NCBI GenBank assembly: GCA_003956705.1
Contig: QZCP01000075.1
Coordinates: forward strand, 67,668 to 131,667
From: Brevipalpus yothersi
Lineage: Eukaryota; Arthropoda; Arachnida; Trombidiformes; Tenuipalpidae
Reading direction: 5' to 3'
DNA length: 64,000 nucleotides
Shown piece after piece: positions 33,624 to 46,139 of this stretch. Every line of letters starts with the position of its first letter. Position 1 is the stretch's first letter. The notes under the pieces are model-generated. The model had not been told where the DNA came from and ran no database searches. It saw only the letters and a program-made list of their open reading frames with translations. A program made the position numbers and the translations under genes.

Positions 33624-34610
33624 GAAACGATAAATGCTGTAGTAACGGAGCCTCAAAATATATTTGTTTTTAGAACTCAAACTCAATTGGCCTTCGAATG
33701 AATCTGATAGTTCTGATTAGTCTTTGCGAAAATCATTCGCAAAAATTGAGCTACTAATCATTGAACTAAACATGGTCTATATCGAGCTGATTGTGAAATG
33801 GTGAAAAAAACAATGCTATTTTTTCGGAAAGGGTAAATTATCATTAAAAGTCATCATCATCATGAGGGAGAAGTAAGATTTATTTTTTCTCCTTCGGTTT
33901 GCCTTTTTCCACAAAATTGGTTAATCAGATTTACTGATCGTGGCTGCAAGCCATAATAACAAGCATCTGTTTGACATCAAATTTGACTATACGATAATGG
34001 CATCAGGATATGAGATGCCTGAAATATCGTTATGCGACACAAAAATCAATTGATCATTGTCATCTTTCGTTAAACTTTATGAGCTTACACAAAGCAAGAA
34101 AATTCGATCTCATTCTGTGTTTGTGTGTGCTCTTGAAGCTAATTGAAATGGCGCTCATTGATACAATAATGTTTTTCTTTTCGTTTGTAATCAAATCCGG
34201 TTGTTTTATTCTCTCTTCAGTCATAGTGAGTGTGAGGGTATTCAGATTACATATTCGTTGTTAATAATAATTAAGAACTCGAGCCAGTCTACATGCCACT
34301 GTTTTCATCTTGTTCCCACATTTCTTTTCTCATGAATGAATCAATTGATCATCTTATTTATGGATTAGGGTTTCTTGCTCTCACGGTATATTACTCATTG
34401 AGACTACTGGTACCCATACTGGCTGCTGTATGTTGATTGGTTGATAAGATTTAGTATGGCTGCGCTCATTTCTGCGTATTCGATCAGGAAGTTTTCAAAT
34501 CAAGTATAGCTTCATCCCATGGTCCATAGATATTTCTGAAATAATTAAATGATGGAACAAAAAGTTAGAATTCAGATAGCCAAAGTGAATTTTCAAAGAA
34601 TTAATCGTAC
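29479..34610. other. Intergenic region, no supported gene
   Basis: About 5.1 kb between the menorin 3' end and the PIG-C 3' end. It is AT-rich, with a (TTA)n run near 30018-30038 and a (GA)n array at 33561-33622. Open frames of 60-100 codons occur but are AT-driven and lack recognisable domains. I found no tRNA-like B-box sequence by eye. Confidence 0.55.
33561..33622. repeat. (GA)n microsatellite
   Basis: Uninterrupted GA array of about 62 bases. Confidence 0.95.
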
Positions 34611-35593
34611 TCACTCTTTCAATCGTTGCCATTCATGGAAACGCCAAGGAAAGAATAGAGAGATCGAAAGTAAAAGAATACTGTATAAAATGGAGGCATA
34701 CATGGATCCTAGATGGATCATCAGTATAAAAGATAGAGTAGCAACAAAAATTTGAATTAAAAATTTAAGCCATGAAGGACCATGTTGATTGAGTCGCCTT
34801 TGGAAGGCTGGAAAAACGACAAAAATATCGGTGACTAAAGTGAGTAGAGCAAAAGTGTGATATGAAGTAGGCAGTCGAGATGCCAAGCAAACACCGGCAA
34901 ATATTACACTATTAATTGAAAGAGGTGGACTGACAATGGCTGCTTGGACACCATAATCGAAGAACAATAGATGAACAATTAACATTATACCAGACATAGT
35001 GTAGATAGTATCTGTGCTCACAGTTTCGGTTAGTGTTTTGAGAATCGGTGAAACCGCAAAGCCACCAATGATGAATATGAGGCCAGTCCTCAATTCTCCG
35101 GACACTAGAATCAAGATGATACAAGATGGATAATCAAAATTTGAGTTAAAGTTCAAGGGTGATGATGAATTAGGAGCAAAAGATGTTACCATTCTTATCA
35201 GATGAAGATAAGATGAGCAAAGGATACAAGAAAATGGTGAGAATTGATATAGTATAATATATTGTGTATTGATACACATCAATCTGCATCATCCAAAAGA
35301 ATTCAACAAAAATGATCACCAAACTGATCTCCTGAACCACATTCAATGAGGCAAGTATTATGTCCGGCAAGCTGTACCATTGGAAATTGACTGTGGGAAA
35401 TGATGATCATTGTGAGGAAAGCTGAATACATATCACCTTTTGGGCACTTTCACCGGATCAATGTCCAAAATGAATACACAATCAACTTACCATTCTTGCG
35501 AAGATCATGAAGAAAAGATTCTGGCACATAATTGTCTGGATAAGGTTGCTGAAGATACAAAACTTTTTGCCAGCTTTTCTTTCTCGCTGCCAT
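34611..35593 (-). CDS. PIGC: PIG-C, GPI-GlcNAc transferase subunit C, three exons
   Basis: PIG-C (Gpi2 in yeast) is a membrane subunit of the ER complex that transfers GlcNAc to phosphatidylinositol, the first step of GPI anchor synthesis. Exons in transcript order are 35593-35491, 35390-35190 and 35104-34611, all GT/AG and in phase, giving 265 residues (human has 297). The N-terminus carries the family motif KVLYLQQPYPDNYV with FLHDLRKN. The strongest match is in exon 3, residues about 120-150: SPILKTLTETVSTDTIY, then HLLFFDYG, then FAGVCLASRLP. About seven hydrophobic segments predict a polytopic membrane protein. The three exons are small with introns of 100 and 85 bp. Exon 1 is short and starts at the ATG that places the conserved motif ten residues in. 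Confidence 0.94.
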
Positions 35594-36856
35594 CTTACAT
35601 CATCAACACACCAAAACATTGGCTGACAACAACAGCGTTTATTATACACAGGCTTCATGTCATCATCTTGGGATCATGAAAAAAAAATCCATAAAATTTA
35701 CTAAATCACGATCATGTAGCCGGTCATTTGTTTTGAAAAAAAAACATGTTGAAAATATAAGAAAAACTCATTCGGCAATCATTGATGATCAACAAACCAG
35801 CATGCTGAGCTTGGCGCCAAATCTGAGGAGCGCAATTCGTCTTAAATCTTCAAGGTTCAAGCAGAAGGGCAATTGATTGCTTAATGGTTAGCTCAGTTTG
35901 CTCGATGACCAGACTAATTGAAAGATTCATGTATCTCATTTTCTATTCCTTATTAATGATAAACGAATCATCAACCGTGTTACATGTTTTTGTTGCGCGA
36001 GACTTTGGTGTGATGAGAATATGAACTGATCAAGACGTTTGCATCCTGTCAATTATATACTTTTACTATTGAACTTTTGCTACGTGTACCTGATGGATGG
36101 ATGTACATGTAACATGTTATGTGTCTATTAGGAGAAGCTTACCAATTTATGTTATTGAACTTTGAGTTTTACTAGAGTGCAAATTTGATTTCTCAAAAAT
36201 TTTTGGCCTTTTTTATTGATTTGATCATCATTGCATCGAATTCATGAGAGCGATTTTTTCCTCTCCTTCTCTCAACTGATCATCATCTAATCGAATTCGA
36301 AACCAATTAATATTCTTCTCCTCTTTTCACTATACTTTTGATTGATCATGAGAGAGTGATCATATCTCTTGTGAGTGCAAGGTCATTTTTTCTCGTCTTT
36401 TTTTCTCATGAACATAATCATTGTGGACTCAATGCAATATAGTAGCATTAACAATTTTTCGCTTCTCATCAACAGCAATACCAGTATCACTCTCATATTT
36501 TTCTGATGCTAAATAGAATGTAAGTTACTGGGTAATATCGCACAATTGGACTGGTTGACTTGAGAAAGTGCAAGCGGAAACACAGTAGAATAATGGGTAC
36601 TTCAACAGGCCACTTGAAGTGTTGGGAAAATGAGGCAACAAAATATGTGGTCCTGATCTTGGGGTCAGATATATGAGCTCTCCTCACATCCTCTTGTCCA
36701 GTGTCAGGGGGCGAGTAGAGAGAGAGAGGCCAAAAGAGAGGGCGAAATGGCTTCTGAATTAGCATTGATTGGGCTAAAAATCGTTTTTTATTACACTCAA
36801 TTGTAACAAACACTATTCTTTTTCTTTTTTGTCATCTCTCTCTCTCTTCCACATAC

Positions 36857-36973
36857 CATTCAATTGGAGGAAACGAATAATTGATTGCTCCATCTTGTAC
36901 ATGAATCCAATATCGTTCGGTCCCATCGCCCCGAGTGTTCCGGACCCAGGCAGCCCGATACCCTCGACATGGG
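36857..36973 (-). other. Orphan candidate coding exon
   Basis: A 117-base GC-rich patch in AT-rich DNA. On the minus strand it is preceded by (CT)n and TTTCAATCAG (a good acceptor ending at 36974) and followed by GTATGT (a good donor at 36856). Two frames are open across it. One reads CRGYRAAWVRNTRGDGTERY and continues WIHVQDGAIN, with mite-like codons and many aromatic residues. The other contains GSGTLGAMGPNDIGF. I do not recognise either. The size is a multiple of three, as expected of a cassette exon. The other exons of such a gene have not been found, so this may belong to a transcript spanning the KLF promoter, or it may be a conserved non-coding element. Confidence 0.35.
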
Positions 36974-37500
36974 CTGATTGAAAGAGAGAGAGAGAGAGAG
37001 AGAGAGAGAACTTGAGCTATTTCTCTGAACAGTGAACAATTTTCATGCAGATATCATAGTGAGCAAGTAAACTTTCATGAGATCAAATTCAGTCTATGAG
37101 CGAAAAAAAATTCATGTCCCTTTCCCCCACTCTTGCTCACATCTTCTCAGCATCCGATTCTTGATTACATTATTTTTCCTGAGAATAGTCTCTCCCTATT
37201 TTCCTCTATCCTCTCTCTCTCACACACACACTCACTTACAAACTCAATTATTCATTCATCAATAGTATTGGCCTCTTAACGGTTCATTTAACTGAACTGA
37301 CCTACTGTGGTGAGCTTTTTTGGCCATTGAATTTTGCTTCATCCGATTTTTCCTCTTCCAACTGAATAATTTCAAGTTCATTTTTCATGTGTTTTTTTGC
37401 AAAATTTTTAACATAATTGATTACTTCATTTCCTTTGATTGCCCACAAAAATTTTTGCATCTTGAATGAATCACTTTGTTTTTCTCACTCTCTCCCCACA

Positions 37501-37504
<4 letters not shown>

Positions 37505-37568
<64 letters not shown>
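37505..37568. repeat. (CT)n microsatellite
   Basis: CT array of about 64 bases, 1.2 kb upstream of the KLF start codon. Confidence 0.95.
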
Positions 37569-37575
<7 letters not shown>

Positions 37576-38724
37576 TCTCTCTCTTTCATTCTTTTCTCTC
37601 AAGTGATTGCTCCTAATCACTGCAATCATAGAGCAACTCAGTATTGCCTCACTTTTCTCTCATCAGCACGTTGCTACCGTTAATTTCAAGATTGTTGCAA
37701 TGTTTGAAGGAATTTTTCCCTCGGAAATTTTCTATTAGTGCCTCATCAACAATTCCACAATTTTCTCATTGATCATTGGTACCAACAGGTCAATTGGTCA
37801 TTTTTTTCACCTTTTTTGGCCATTGATGCTCGATGTGTGTATGTGTAACTTTGTAACTCACTTGCAACGATAATCTTGATCACCTTCTCTCTCTCTCATC
37901 AGTACATATGTATAAATATATATCTCTCTTTCTCACTCTCTCTTTATGATTGCTTGATATTGATATATCACTGTTCAACTTTCAACACGTGATTATGATC
38001 AAATATGAATCTCAATTAATACAATAGAGTGAGAAGAAGATACTTTTAACCCAGTACTTGAACGATCGATTGTCTTTCTCGACAAACTTTGGGCATCCAC
38101 ATCGCGCCTTTATCATCATATACCAACATCGTACTGAACATTTTCCCAAGCCCCTGTTATTTTGTTCCCCTATTTTCTATCTCAATTTTTATCCCCAACA
38201 TCCTCATCTCTGTCTCTCTCCCTTACTGTCTCTCTCTCCTTCTCTCTCTCTCTTTCTCACTTTTCTCAATCAACATACAATCCTCTGTGTTACTCTTCAA
38301 ATTGTTCATTAACCATGAGAGTGTCCTTTGCTTGGAAAATGAACATTTTCACTCAATTTACTATCCAATTATACCATTAATTGATATTCCAACTACAACC
38401 GAATATACTTGTATCATCTTATTGACTAATAATCTTTTGGTAATAACTTTTTCCGTACTTTTGTTCGTGAAAAAAGTTTTTTCCCATCCATACTTACATA
38501 CATATAAGTTTGCTCCCTTTTCACTCTTTCTCTCTCTCTTCATGCTGATGGTGAATCATTGGTGTCGGCTTATTTCATTAGTTTTGTAAGAAAGTTAATT
38601 CTGATCACTTCCGGTTCGACAAAATTCCCGGTAATCAACGGGAATTGATTTTACTCTTCTTGGGAATTCGTTTAAGTGTGTATATATGTTGTTTGTGAAT
38701 CACTTGATCTGACGATTATCGAAT

Positions 38725-40398
38725 ATGAACTCTAAATTACAACAATCAGAGCCAGTTTGGGCCCTCAAAGTTGACTCATTTCCAATGGACAGTGAAAATA
38801 TTGCGGTTAAAATCGAATCAAACGGTACTGTGACTGCAGATGCCAATTGGGATGAACACAATTTGGATTTTTCTGAAGCAGACAATTTTATCGAAGAATA
38901 TCTTAATCACTATTGTAATCAAGATTACAATAGTTACATCGATTTTGCATCAAGTCCAAGTGATGATAGTGGCCTAAACTCATCCACATCTTCGTTGCCA
39001 TCTCTATCGCCATCCTCATCACTGTGTGCAGCCTCTCTTTCATCATCTTATTCTGGTTCATCAATATATTCCGATTGTCATTCACCGTTCAGTCGTCTCA
39101 ATTTGTCCGGATCGGTTGATGGTGAAGAAGTGGTCACATTAAACACCCCTCTTTCCGAGGACCATAATCAAATGAATCATCACCACCAACCTACCGATTC
39201 ATACAATCATCATCCACTTGACCATTCACACTATCATGATTATTCGTACCCTGATCATTTGAATAATATCAATATTCATAGTGCCAACAATAATAGTTCC
39301 AACATGGTAGTACTTGGTGTGAATCTGAAAGCATTATCAGAAGATCCGACACAAGATGATCCGGGCTATGGAAGTCTAGATGGTTGCGGAGAGTATCGAA
39401 GTTTTTATCAACTCTCATCGGTTGATAATTCCAATAATCAGGCTCGATTTACCGAATTATCTTCCACCACAAGTTGGTCTCATCCAGATTCTATTCATTA
39501 TAAGGTGATCGAAAATTCTCCCCAACGAATTCTTGCCAATACTAGTCATTATGTTGATTTTGTGAATAATCACAGCATTAATGATCAAAATCAATCATCT
39601 TATCTACAGAAACGATCTTCTTCATCACCAATTTTAGGTGATTCCGATCCTAATGAGTACACCTTACCATGTTTACCCCCCGTTTCAAGTATTATACTCA
39701 ACAATCGTAATAATAATCATAATAATAATAATACTAACGGAAGAATGAACGATCGATACAATCCGCAAATGATCGATTCAACCATATTCCCTTCCCAAAA
39801 TCCGCAACAGCCCAAAACATCACCACAAAATAGTCCTCCTAATGCAAGTGGACGAAAACAGCGAAAAGTAAATTCATCGAACATTGGCAAATCAAATACA
39901 TTTCCAAGTACCGTTGACTATGAGCAATCACAGTCAAAATCATCATCATCATCACTACCGGCTTCGTCATCATCTTCATCATCTTCTCCATCATCGTCAA
40001 ATAGTGAGGAGAAAATGTTTGTGTGCCATTATCAAGGTTGTGACAAAGCTTACTCCAAGTCATCACATCTTAAAACTCATCACCGACGACACACTGGCGA
40101 AAAGCCGTTCGTTTGTAATTGGCCCAAATGTAACTGGAGATTTTCGCGAAGTGATGAGCTCTCAAGACATCGCCGATCACACACTGGCTATAAGCCGTAT
40201 GGTTGTGTGATATGTAATCGCAAATTTTCACGATCAGATCATCTAACTAAACACTTGAAAACTCATTGTAAAGATGATCCGGAAGCGGTTAAACGTTATC
40301 GCATGATACCACAACGTAAAGGAAGATGCGGTAGAAGACCAGCTAATGCTCGCAATGTGGCCAAAGAGTGTATGGATGAGATGATGATTTCGTCCTAG
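38725..40398 (+). CDS. Krueppel-like transcription factor, KLF15-like
   Basis: Nuclear DNA-binding protein of 557 residues with three C2H2 zinc fingers that bind GC/CACCC boxes. Finger 1 uses C434, C439, H452, H456; finger 2 uses C464, C469, H482, H486; finger 3 uses C494, C497, H510, H514. The spacing (first two fingers C-x4-C, third C-x2-C) and the TGEKPF linker are diagnostic of the KLF/Sp family. The second finger NWRFSRSDELSRHRRSHTG and linker YKPY are closest, from memory, to KLF15 rather than KLF6/7 or KLF9/13. The N-terminal 430 residues are Ser/Asn/His-rich with acidic stretches (residues about 40-70), typical of activation regions. A basic tail follows finger 3 (QRKGRCGRRP). The frame is a single exon here. 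The ATG at 38725 is the first in frame, though upstream non-coding exons are possible. Confidence 0.93.
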   Translation: MNSKLQQSEPVWALKVDSFPMDSENIAVKIESNGTVTADANWDEHNLDFSEADNFIEEYLNHYCNQDYNSYIDFASSPSDDSGLNSSTSSLPSLSPSSSLCAASLSSSYSGSSIYSDCHSPFSRLNLSGSVDGEEVVTLNTPLSEDHNQMNHHHQPTDSYNHHPLDHSHYHDYSYPDHLNNINIHSANNNSSNMVVLGVNLKALSEDPTQDDPGYGSLDGCGEYRSFYQLSSVDNSNNQARFTELSSTTSWSHPDSIHYKVIENSPQRILANTSHYVDFVNNHSINDQNQSSYLQKRSSSSPILGDSDPNEYTLPCLPPVSSIILNNRNNNHNNNNTNGRMNDRYNPQMIDSTIFPSQNPQQPKTSPQNSPPNASGRKQRKVNSSNIGKSNTFPSTVDYEQSQSKSSSSSLPASSSSSSSSPSSSNSEEKMFVCHYQGCDKAYSKSSHLKTHHRRHTGEKPFVCNWPKCNWRFSRSDELSRHRRSHTGYKPYGCVICNRKFSRSDHLTKHLKTHCKDDPEAVKRYRMIPQRKGRCGRRPANARNVAKECMDEMMISS

Positions 40399-40871
40399 TG
40401 GCGGTGCAGATGATGACGATAGTGATTACCAATGTCCAGAGTCACGGAAAACTGGTGGTTATCAGATAATCATGACAAGTGTAAACGGAAATGATCTGGT
40501 GGGAAGAAAAAATGGTCTGCAAATATTTGCTAGTGAATGTTGAGACCCAGTAGCGAAAGAAATTCAAGATTTGTAGATAAAAACCTCTTTTCACTTCATG
40601 AAAATCGTGTACATAACAATGGGATGTAAAAAAATGGATGATGATTCATAAGACAAATTACAAAAGTCTCAATGAAAAAATTGATCATAGAGGCATGGGA
40701 CAATTACGCAACAGAACAAGTCGAGCAACTCATCGGGCTCAACTTTGATCAACCTCTTTCTTTTTTTATGCTCATATACACTTCAATAATTGAAAATTTA
40801 TCTAATGACTCAAATATTCTTAAATGTATTTTGTACTAACTTTCAACTTGTTTATAAACAATAGTTTTCCA

Positions 40872-41957
40872 TCAACTTTTTAATCGGACATCGATCAGAG
40901 AACCATCTTCCATGTCCAGCTCATCGGGCGTCTCTTCGCCAGATAAGCGTTCACCATCGAAATCGAAAATTAATTTTTCAAGAGGAACATTACAGCTTTT
41001 GGAATATTCCTTCATTGAATTTAGTAGAGTACCATTTTTAGGGATGGAGCAAGTGAAAGGCTTAGTGCTTCGAGTGTCTTTCTCGTTTCGGAATTTGATA
41101 GTTATTGAATTAGGATCAGATTTCTCTGAACCATCCCCAGAATTTACTGTGGCTTGCTTATCACCCTGAGCATGTGGTTTGCTGTAGCATGTTAACATTT
41201 CAGCAACATTGAGTTTCAATGATTCCGGTGTTTCATCGAAAGTGAGACGTTTGCCCTCATGAAAAATGATCAGCTGATGAGTTTTATCATCATGACCCAG
41301 AGTTTTTTTGATTGTCTTTAGATGTTTCCAAAAATAGTCAGTATATGGTAACAGGATGCGAAATACTTTCTCACCATATCTGAATTTTACAGAGACATTT
41401 TTAGTTTTTTGTATACTACCAATAGGCTGAGCAGATACACTGGGACCAGATTCTGGACTGGCAAAAGAATGATCAATATCAACAGCTTTTTTGTCTTTTT
41501 TAAAGTTTTCAACAGCTGCTTTTCGAGAAAGATTTGCTCTTTTCTGCCGCTCTTTTTTGACTCTGAATGATGATGGCTTATGATCGGACGAATCGGAAGA
41601 GAAATTTTCAATATCATCTCCATCATCGCTGCTCCCTTTAATTTCATCTTCATCTTTAAATTTTTTGATCATTTTTGTTGAGCAGGTCGGCTTTACATCT
41701 ACGCTTTCATCGTCCTCATCTTCACTGTCCAATGTTATTACATGATCATCATCATCGGGACCCTCTGGATTTTGGCCATCTTTTTCTTCCCTTTCATCCT
41801 CACTTGAATCGAAAAAATTATCACACTTCAATTTTGTTAATTGCTTATCCGGTTTTTCCACATCATTTTCCAACTTTTTCCGATGTTCTTCACGCTTTTT
41901 TCGAAGACGCTCAGCAAATGCTTTACCACGATTGGTGATGAAATGAGAGTCACCCAT
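40872..41957 (-). CDS. NIP45/Rad60/Esc2-family protein with two SUMO-like domains
   Basis: Proteins of this family (NFATC2IP/NIP45, Rad60, Esc2) carry tandem SUMO-like domains at the C-terminus and bind Ubc9 to guide SUMOylation in genome maintenance. This intronless gene encodes 361 residues, starting at ATG 41957; an upstream in-frame GTG is not used. Residues 1-180 are charged and probably disordered, with acidic Ser/Asp/Glu patches (LDSEDEDDESVD) and basic patches, some resembling SUMO-interacting motifs (VITLDSEDED). SUMO-like domain 1 spans about 186-258 (KFRYGEKVFRILLP ... GKRLTFDETPESL). Domain 2 spans about 284-361 and ends FDFDGERLSGEETPDELDM then EDGSLIDVRLKS, matching the usual 'dG..l...dTP..l.meDgD.Idv' ending. 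It is convergent with the KLF gene (473 bp between stops), so the gap holds both 3' UTRs. Confidence 0.87.
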   Translation of the reverse strand: MGDSHFITNRGKAFAERLRKKREEHRKKLENDVEKPDKQLTKLKCDNFFDSSEDEREEKDGQNPEGPDDDDHVITLDSEDEDDESVDVKPTCSTKMIKKFKDEDEIKGSSDDGDDIENFSSDSSDHKPSSFRVKKERQKRANLSRKAAVENFKKDKKAVDIDHSFASPESGPSVSAQPIGSIQKTKNVSVKFRYGEKVFRILLPYTDYFWKHLKTIKKTLGHDDKTHQLIIFHEGKRLTFDETPESLKLNVAEMLTCYSKPHAQGDKQATVNSGDGSEKSDPNSITIKFRNEKDTRSTKPFTCSIPKNGTLLNSMKEYSKSCNVPLEKLIFDFDGERLSGEETPDELDMEDGSLIDVRLKS

Positions 41958-43317
41958 CACTACAATAGTGCTGCTGATGCTGGTGCTGATGATGATGATG
42001 ATGATTTATCAAATTTATAAACAAACAACTAACAATCAACCGATAATAATGGGAAAAAAATTTCTTCAATTAACACCAATAAACTTCATTACATAATATC
42101 CACAAAATGTTTACATCATATTTTCACGAGAAGTGAAAACACTTTTAAATTCATCAACTTTTGACGCTCTTTTCATGGCTCCATAAGATAACGCCATCTG
42201 GATATGAAGGAAAAGTTATAGTTTTTGATAATTTTTTGGGATTTATTTTTCGTTGATTATAATTTAATCTTTTTTTTCATTATTTATTTGACCTGACTTG
42301 ATTTATTTATTGGATTGACCTATTGAAAAAATTGGTGTGGATACATGCATGATCGAGAGAATTTTCGTAAATGTTGAAATTTTTCCGAGATATCCTTCGA
42401 ATGAATATTCAAATGTGATTGATTGATGAATAGTAGCAATTTTTCTTACATTTAGAGGAGGAAAATTTTTGAAAAGAGCAATTCTCTAGATCCAACGATT
42501 AGGGATAATTGATCAAAGTGTCACTGTTTAGCATTACTTTTTTTGGCTGGATGAGTTTGAAATTCGAGCGCAGAAGTTTGGACATGAAATGGTATATTCT
42601 GAGGAGAATGCTTCGAGGGAAGAGAAATTTTGTATCATTTGCGCGATTTTTAGGTGAGCCCAAGAATTTTCTGATCTGGGTTGAGATTCTCGAAAGCTTT
42701 GATCAAATTCCAATAGTTTGCTCCAGTAATTTGTTGAAAGCAATTATTATTATTATCGCAATTCTCATGTTCTTGCATCCTCTGAAGATGACGCTACATG
42801 CTTCATCAAGCAATGGTTTTCCGAATATGAGAGGAAAAAACTGAGAATACATGAGAATGTATGAGAATTCGAATGCCCATGGAAAAGTTCCCATAACGTT
42901 ATTCAAAACCACGTATTTTTTTGATTCTAAGGATGAAATTGAGCAGTTTGGTACAATTCTCTCCGTAGACGTGTATCAAGTTCAGCTCAGAAAGTGAGCA
43001 GATATCATGCATTATTATTTTCATTTTCACCGAAATCGATCAGTACACAACGGAATATTTTATGGAAAACGAACCCTATCATCGAACATCGTCTGATCCC
43101 CGAATTTTCTCATTCATCATCATGGCTGAATTATACTGGACATTTAGTAGATTTTTATTCTTGAATTCATGCCGACAGACTTAAGTGGTTGTCAAATAGC
43201 CTGCAATGCATGGCGGATTGAAGATTTCAGAGGAGAAAAAAGGACAATAATAGAAAGTTTCAATGTTTGTTGGCATTTACTGAAAAAAAGAGGAAGCGAA
43301 CAGAAAGAAAGAGAGAG

Positions 43318-43319
<2 letters not shown>

Positions 43320-43390
<71 letters not shown>

Positions 43391-43648
43391 NNNNNNNNNN
43401 NNNNNNNNNNNNNNNNNNNNNNNNNNNNNNNNNNNNNNNNNNNNNNNNNNNNNNNNNNNNNNNNNNNNNNNNNNNNNNNNNNNNNNNNNNNNNNNNNNNN
43501 NNNNNNNNNNNNNNNNNNNNNNNNNNNNNNNNNNNNNNNNNNNNNNNNNNNNNNNNNNNNNNNNNNNNNNNNNNNNNNNNNNNNNNNNNNNNNNNNNNNN
43601 NNNNNNNNNNNNNNNNNNNNNNNNNNNNNNNNNNNNNNNNNNNNNNNN

Positions 43649-43700
<52 letters not shown>
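43320..43700. repeat. (GA)n microsatellite containing a 258-base assembly gap
   Basis: Pure GA repeats flank an N run at 43391-43648 on both sides in the same orientation. The gap is most likely unresolved repeat, not missing unique sequence, and the true length is unknown. Confidence 0.9.
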
Positions 43701-43704
<4 letters not shown>

Positions 43705-46093
43705 AAAAGAAAACAAAATGAGAATGAGAGTGAGAGTAAAGGAGAGGAGGTTAAAATGCCTGAGGAAATAATGTAACCAGACAGAAGCATTGTTTTGTGA
43801 TGAGAGGAGTCGAAATAGGAGGAGAAGAAGGTAGGTTTAAAAAGCGATGCTGAAAAAGGGTTAAGAAGGCTTGTGAGGGCTCTAGCATTTTTCTTCCTCT
43901 TCTTCTTTTTCTTCTTCTTAGCTATTTTTCGCCCTTTCTCTCTCTCTCATAGTATATATTCAAAAGATCTCCTCGTATTTCGTTTCAAATTGACCCGATT
44001 CAATACCCGTATATATACACACACACACAGTTTATACACACTGTCTTCCTCTTCTCAACTCGATTTTTGCCCATTTTTCTCTCTATTGTGAATGAAAAGA
44101 GAGAATGATGAATGCTTTCTCTCTCTTCTTCTTCTTTTATCTTGATGACAATCGGAGAATGACCTATTAGAAGGCTGAGAGAGAGAAGGAATAAATTTTC
44201 GTACATACAACACACGAATTTTTCCTCCTCTTTTTTTCTTGGCCCTAGAATATCAGCCCTAGAAACCAAAAGCGATCAAGCTCAAAATATTTTCTCTTTC
44301 TCTCTTCCATCATCATCATGCATGTATATTTTTCGAAACCCCCTTCAAAACGTCTGACAAATGAAATGAATACGGTCAGCTTGAAGAGAATACTCCTAGA
44401 CAGAGGCTGACAGTCTGTGGAGGTATGGACGTGAATCTTCTGGAGAGAGAATGTTTCAAATGATCATCTCTCATAGAACGTTTAGGAAGCGATTCTCATT
44501 CTCATTCCTCTAACTTCTCTGTTCCTGCACATCATTAGAACTCTCTTTTCGCTTATGCTCAATGATCTTTCAAACTTTCTCTTATTCAGCTCGTTCCCTC
44601 CTCAACTCTGCTCCACTCCATCTCTCTATCTATTCCTGAGATCGTATTCTTCATCTTTATCTATCTTGTAATCTTTGCTCTTTCTACTTTTTGAAGCCCA
44701 ATATTCTTCCTTCCTACCGACTTACTAGCCAGAATAACCTATTCTCTGCTCTAGCTCAAAATGTGCTTGAATATATTGGCTGCTCATGCTAATTTCTTCT
44801 CTATAGGTATTCCCATCACTGATTTTAATCTGAAAGCAAGTCAAGCTCAAAATATTCACATATACACATATTCTCGAGGATGTTCACCACCTCAAGAGAG
44901 AGAGAGAGCTCAGCTGTGTAAGCCAATAGGAAAAAACAATAGGTTAGTAAAAGGGGAGTGGGAAAAAGTAGGCAAAAGAGATAGAAGACATCAGGTGGGT
45001 GAGGAAAGATTAAGCGAAAATATGTATGTGAATGTGAATGATGAAGGAGAGAGAGAGAGACAGAGAAAGCATATTACCTGCATTATGTATTGGAAAAAAG
45101 TATGAGCTGCGAAGACAAGAATGAGAGATGGCCTGAGAAGATAGGTAAAAGTTTCTTTTTTTCCATACAACTAGATAGGCCCTTCTTAACAGACAGTAGT
45201 TTATATATATACCCGGTGACATGTCTTCTCTTTATGTTCACAAAAACTTGATGGTCTGTGTACATGTATATATATTCAACGGAGTGACCTGAGAGATAGA
45301 GAAGAAGGTTTGTTGGAATAGAGTAAAGAAAAAAAATAAGAAGGCGAAGAGAGAGAGAGAAATGATTCTTACGGATATATAATTGAGACCACCATCAGTC
45401 AATTTTGAAAGCCACAGGAGATGGCCTATCCATGAATGATGAATCCAAACAAACCTGGCTCTTCTCTTGCCGCTCGGCCATAATTCGCAATCTCTACTTT
45501 TTTTTTGCTCCTTCTCCTCTTCATCATCTTCTCTCTCTCTCTCAAACTCAGAAGAAAAAACAACATTCAAACTGTCTTGATATGTTCTTTATGCATCCAA
45601 AATTGATTGAGAAGAGATTAATATAAAAAACTTATATATATGCTCTCCAATACAACAATGGGAATGCGAGTAGATTAAGGAAAAAAGAATGGTCACTATG
45701 ATAGAAGATGCTAAGTTGATTCTGCGAAACGATCACTTCTTTCTCTTTCTCTCTCTCTCTCTCTCGCCTCTATATACTGGCCCCGTTGTTTAATCCGTGA
45801 CTAATTTCAAGTCCGATTTTGTGCCTTTCCGACTACTTCAAGTATACAGCATTCCCAAGTACGTAGAGTATGTTCGAAGGCTGGCAAGCTCCATTCTTCT
45901 TAGCTCGTACCTTCAATACACACACATATATAGTTTGTTCAGCCCACTTAGAACTTTTTCAGTAAGTGCTTCTCTCTTTTTCTAGTCATTCCAAGTTCGC
46001 TCCCGCTTTTGCAAGCCAATTTCATCCCAAAGTAATTCAATTACAGACTCGTCAAACCCGCTCTCTTTGAATGCGGAACCTTCGCGCTCTTTT

Positions 46094-46139
<46 letters not shown>

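Larger units (their letters stand above)
35594..38724. other. Region between PIG-C and the KLF gene
   Basis: About 3.1 kb between divergent PIG-C and KLF genes, so it contains both promoters. It includes a GC-richer candidate exon on the minus strand (36857-36973), GA/CT arrays at 36983-37009 and 37505-37568, and CA patches. Nothing else looks coding. Confidence 0.55.

Noticed and set aside
34010..34264. 84-codon hydrophobic frame
   Set aside because: Composition fits AT-rich noise; no homology recognised and no neighbouring exon.
38603..38645. GGTTCGA-like motif resembling a tRNA T-arm
   Set aside because: No matching A box or acceptor stem upstream at the right distance.
43192..43790. Long frames across the N gap
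   Set aside because: They consist only of GA/CT repeat translation and unknown bases.
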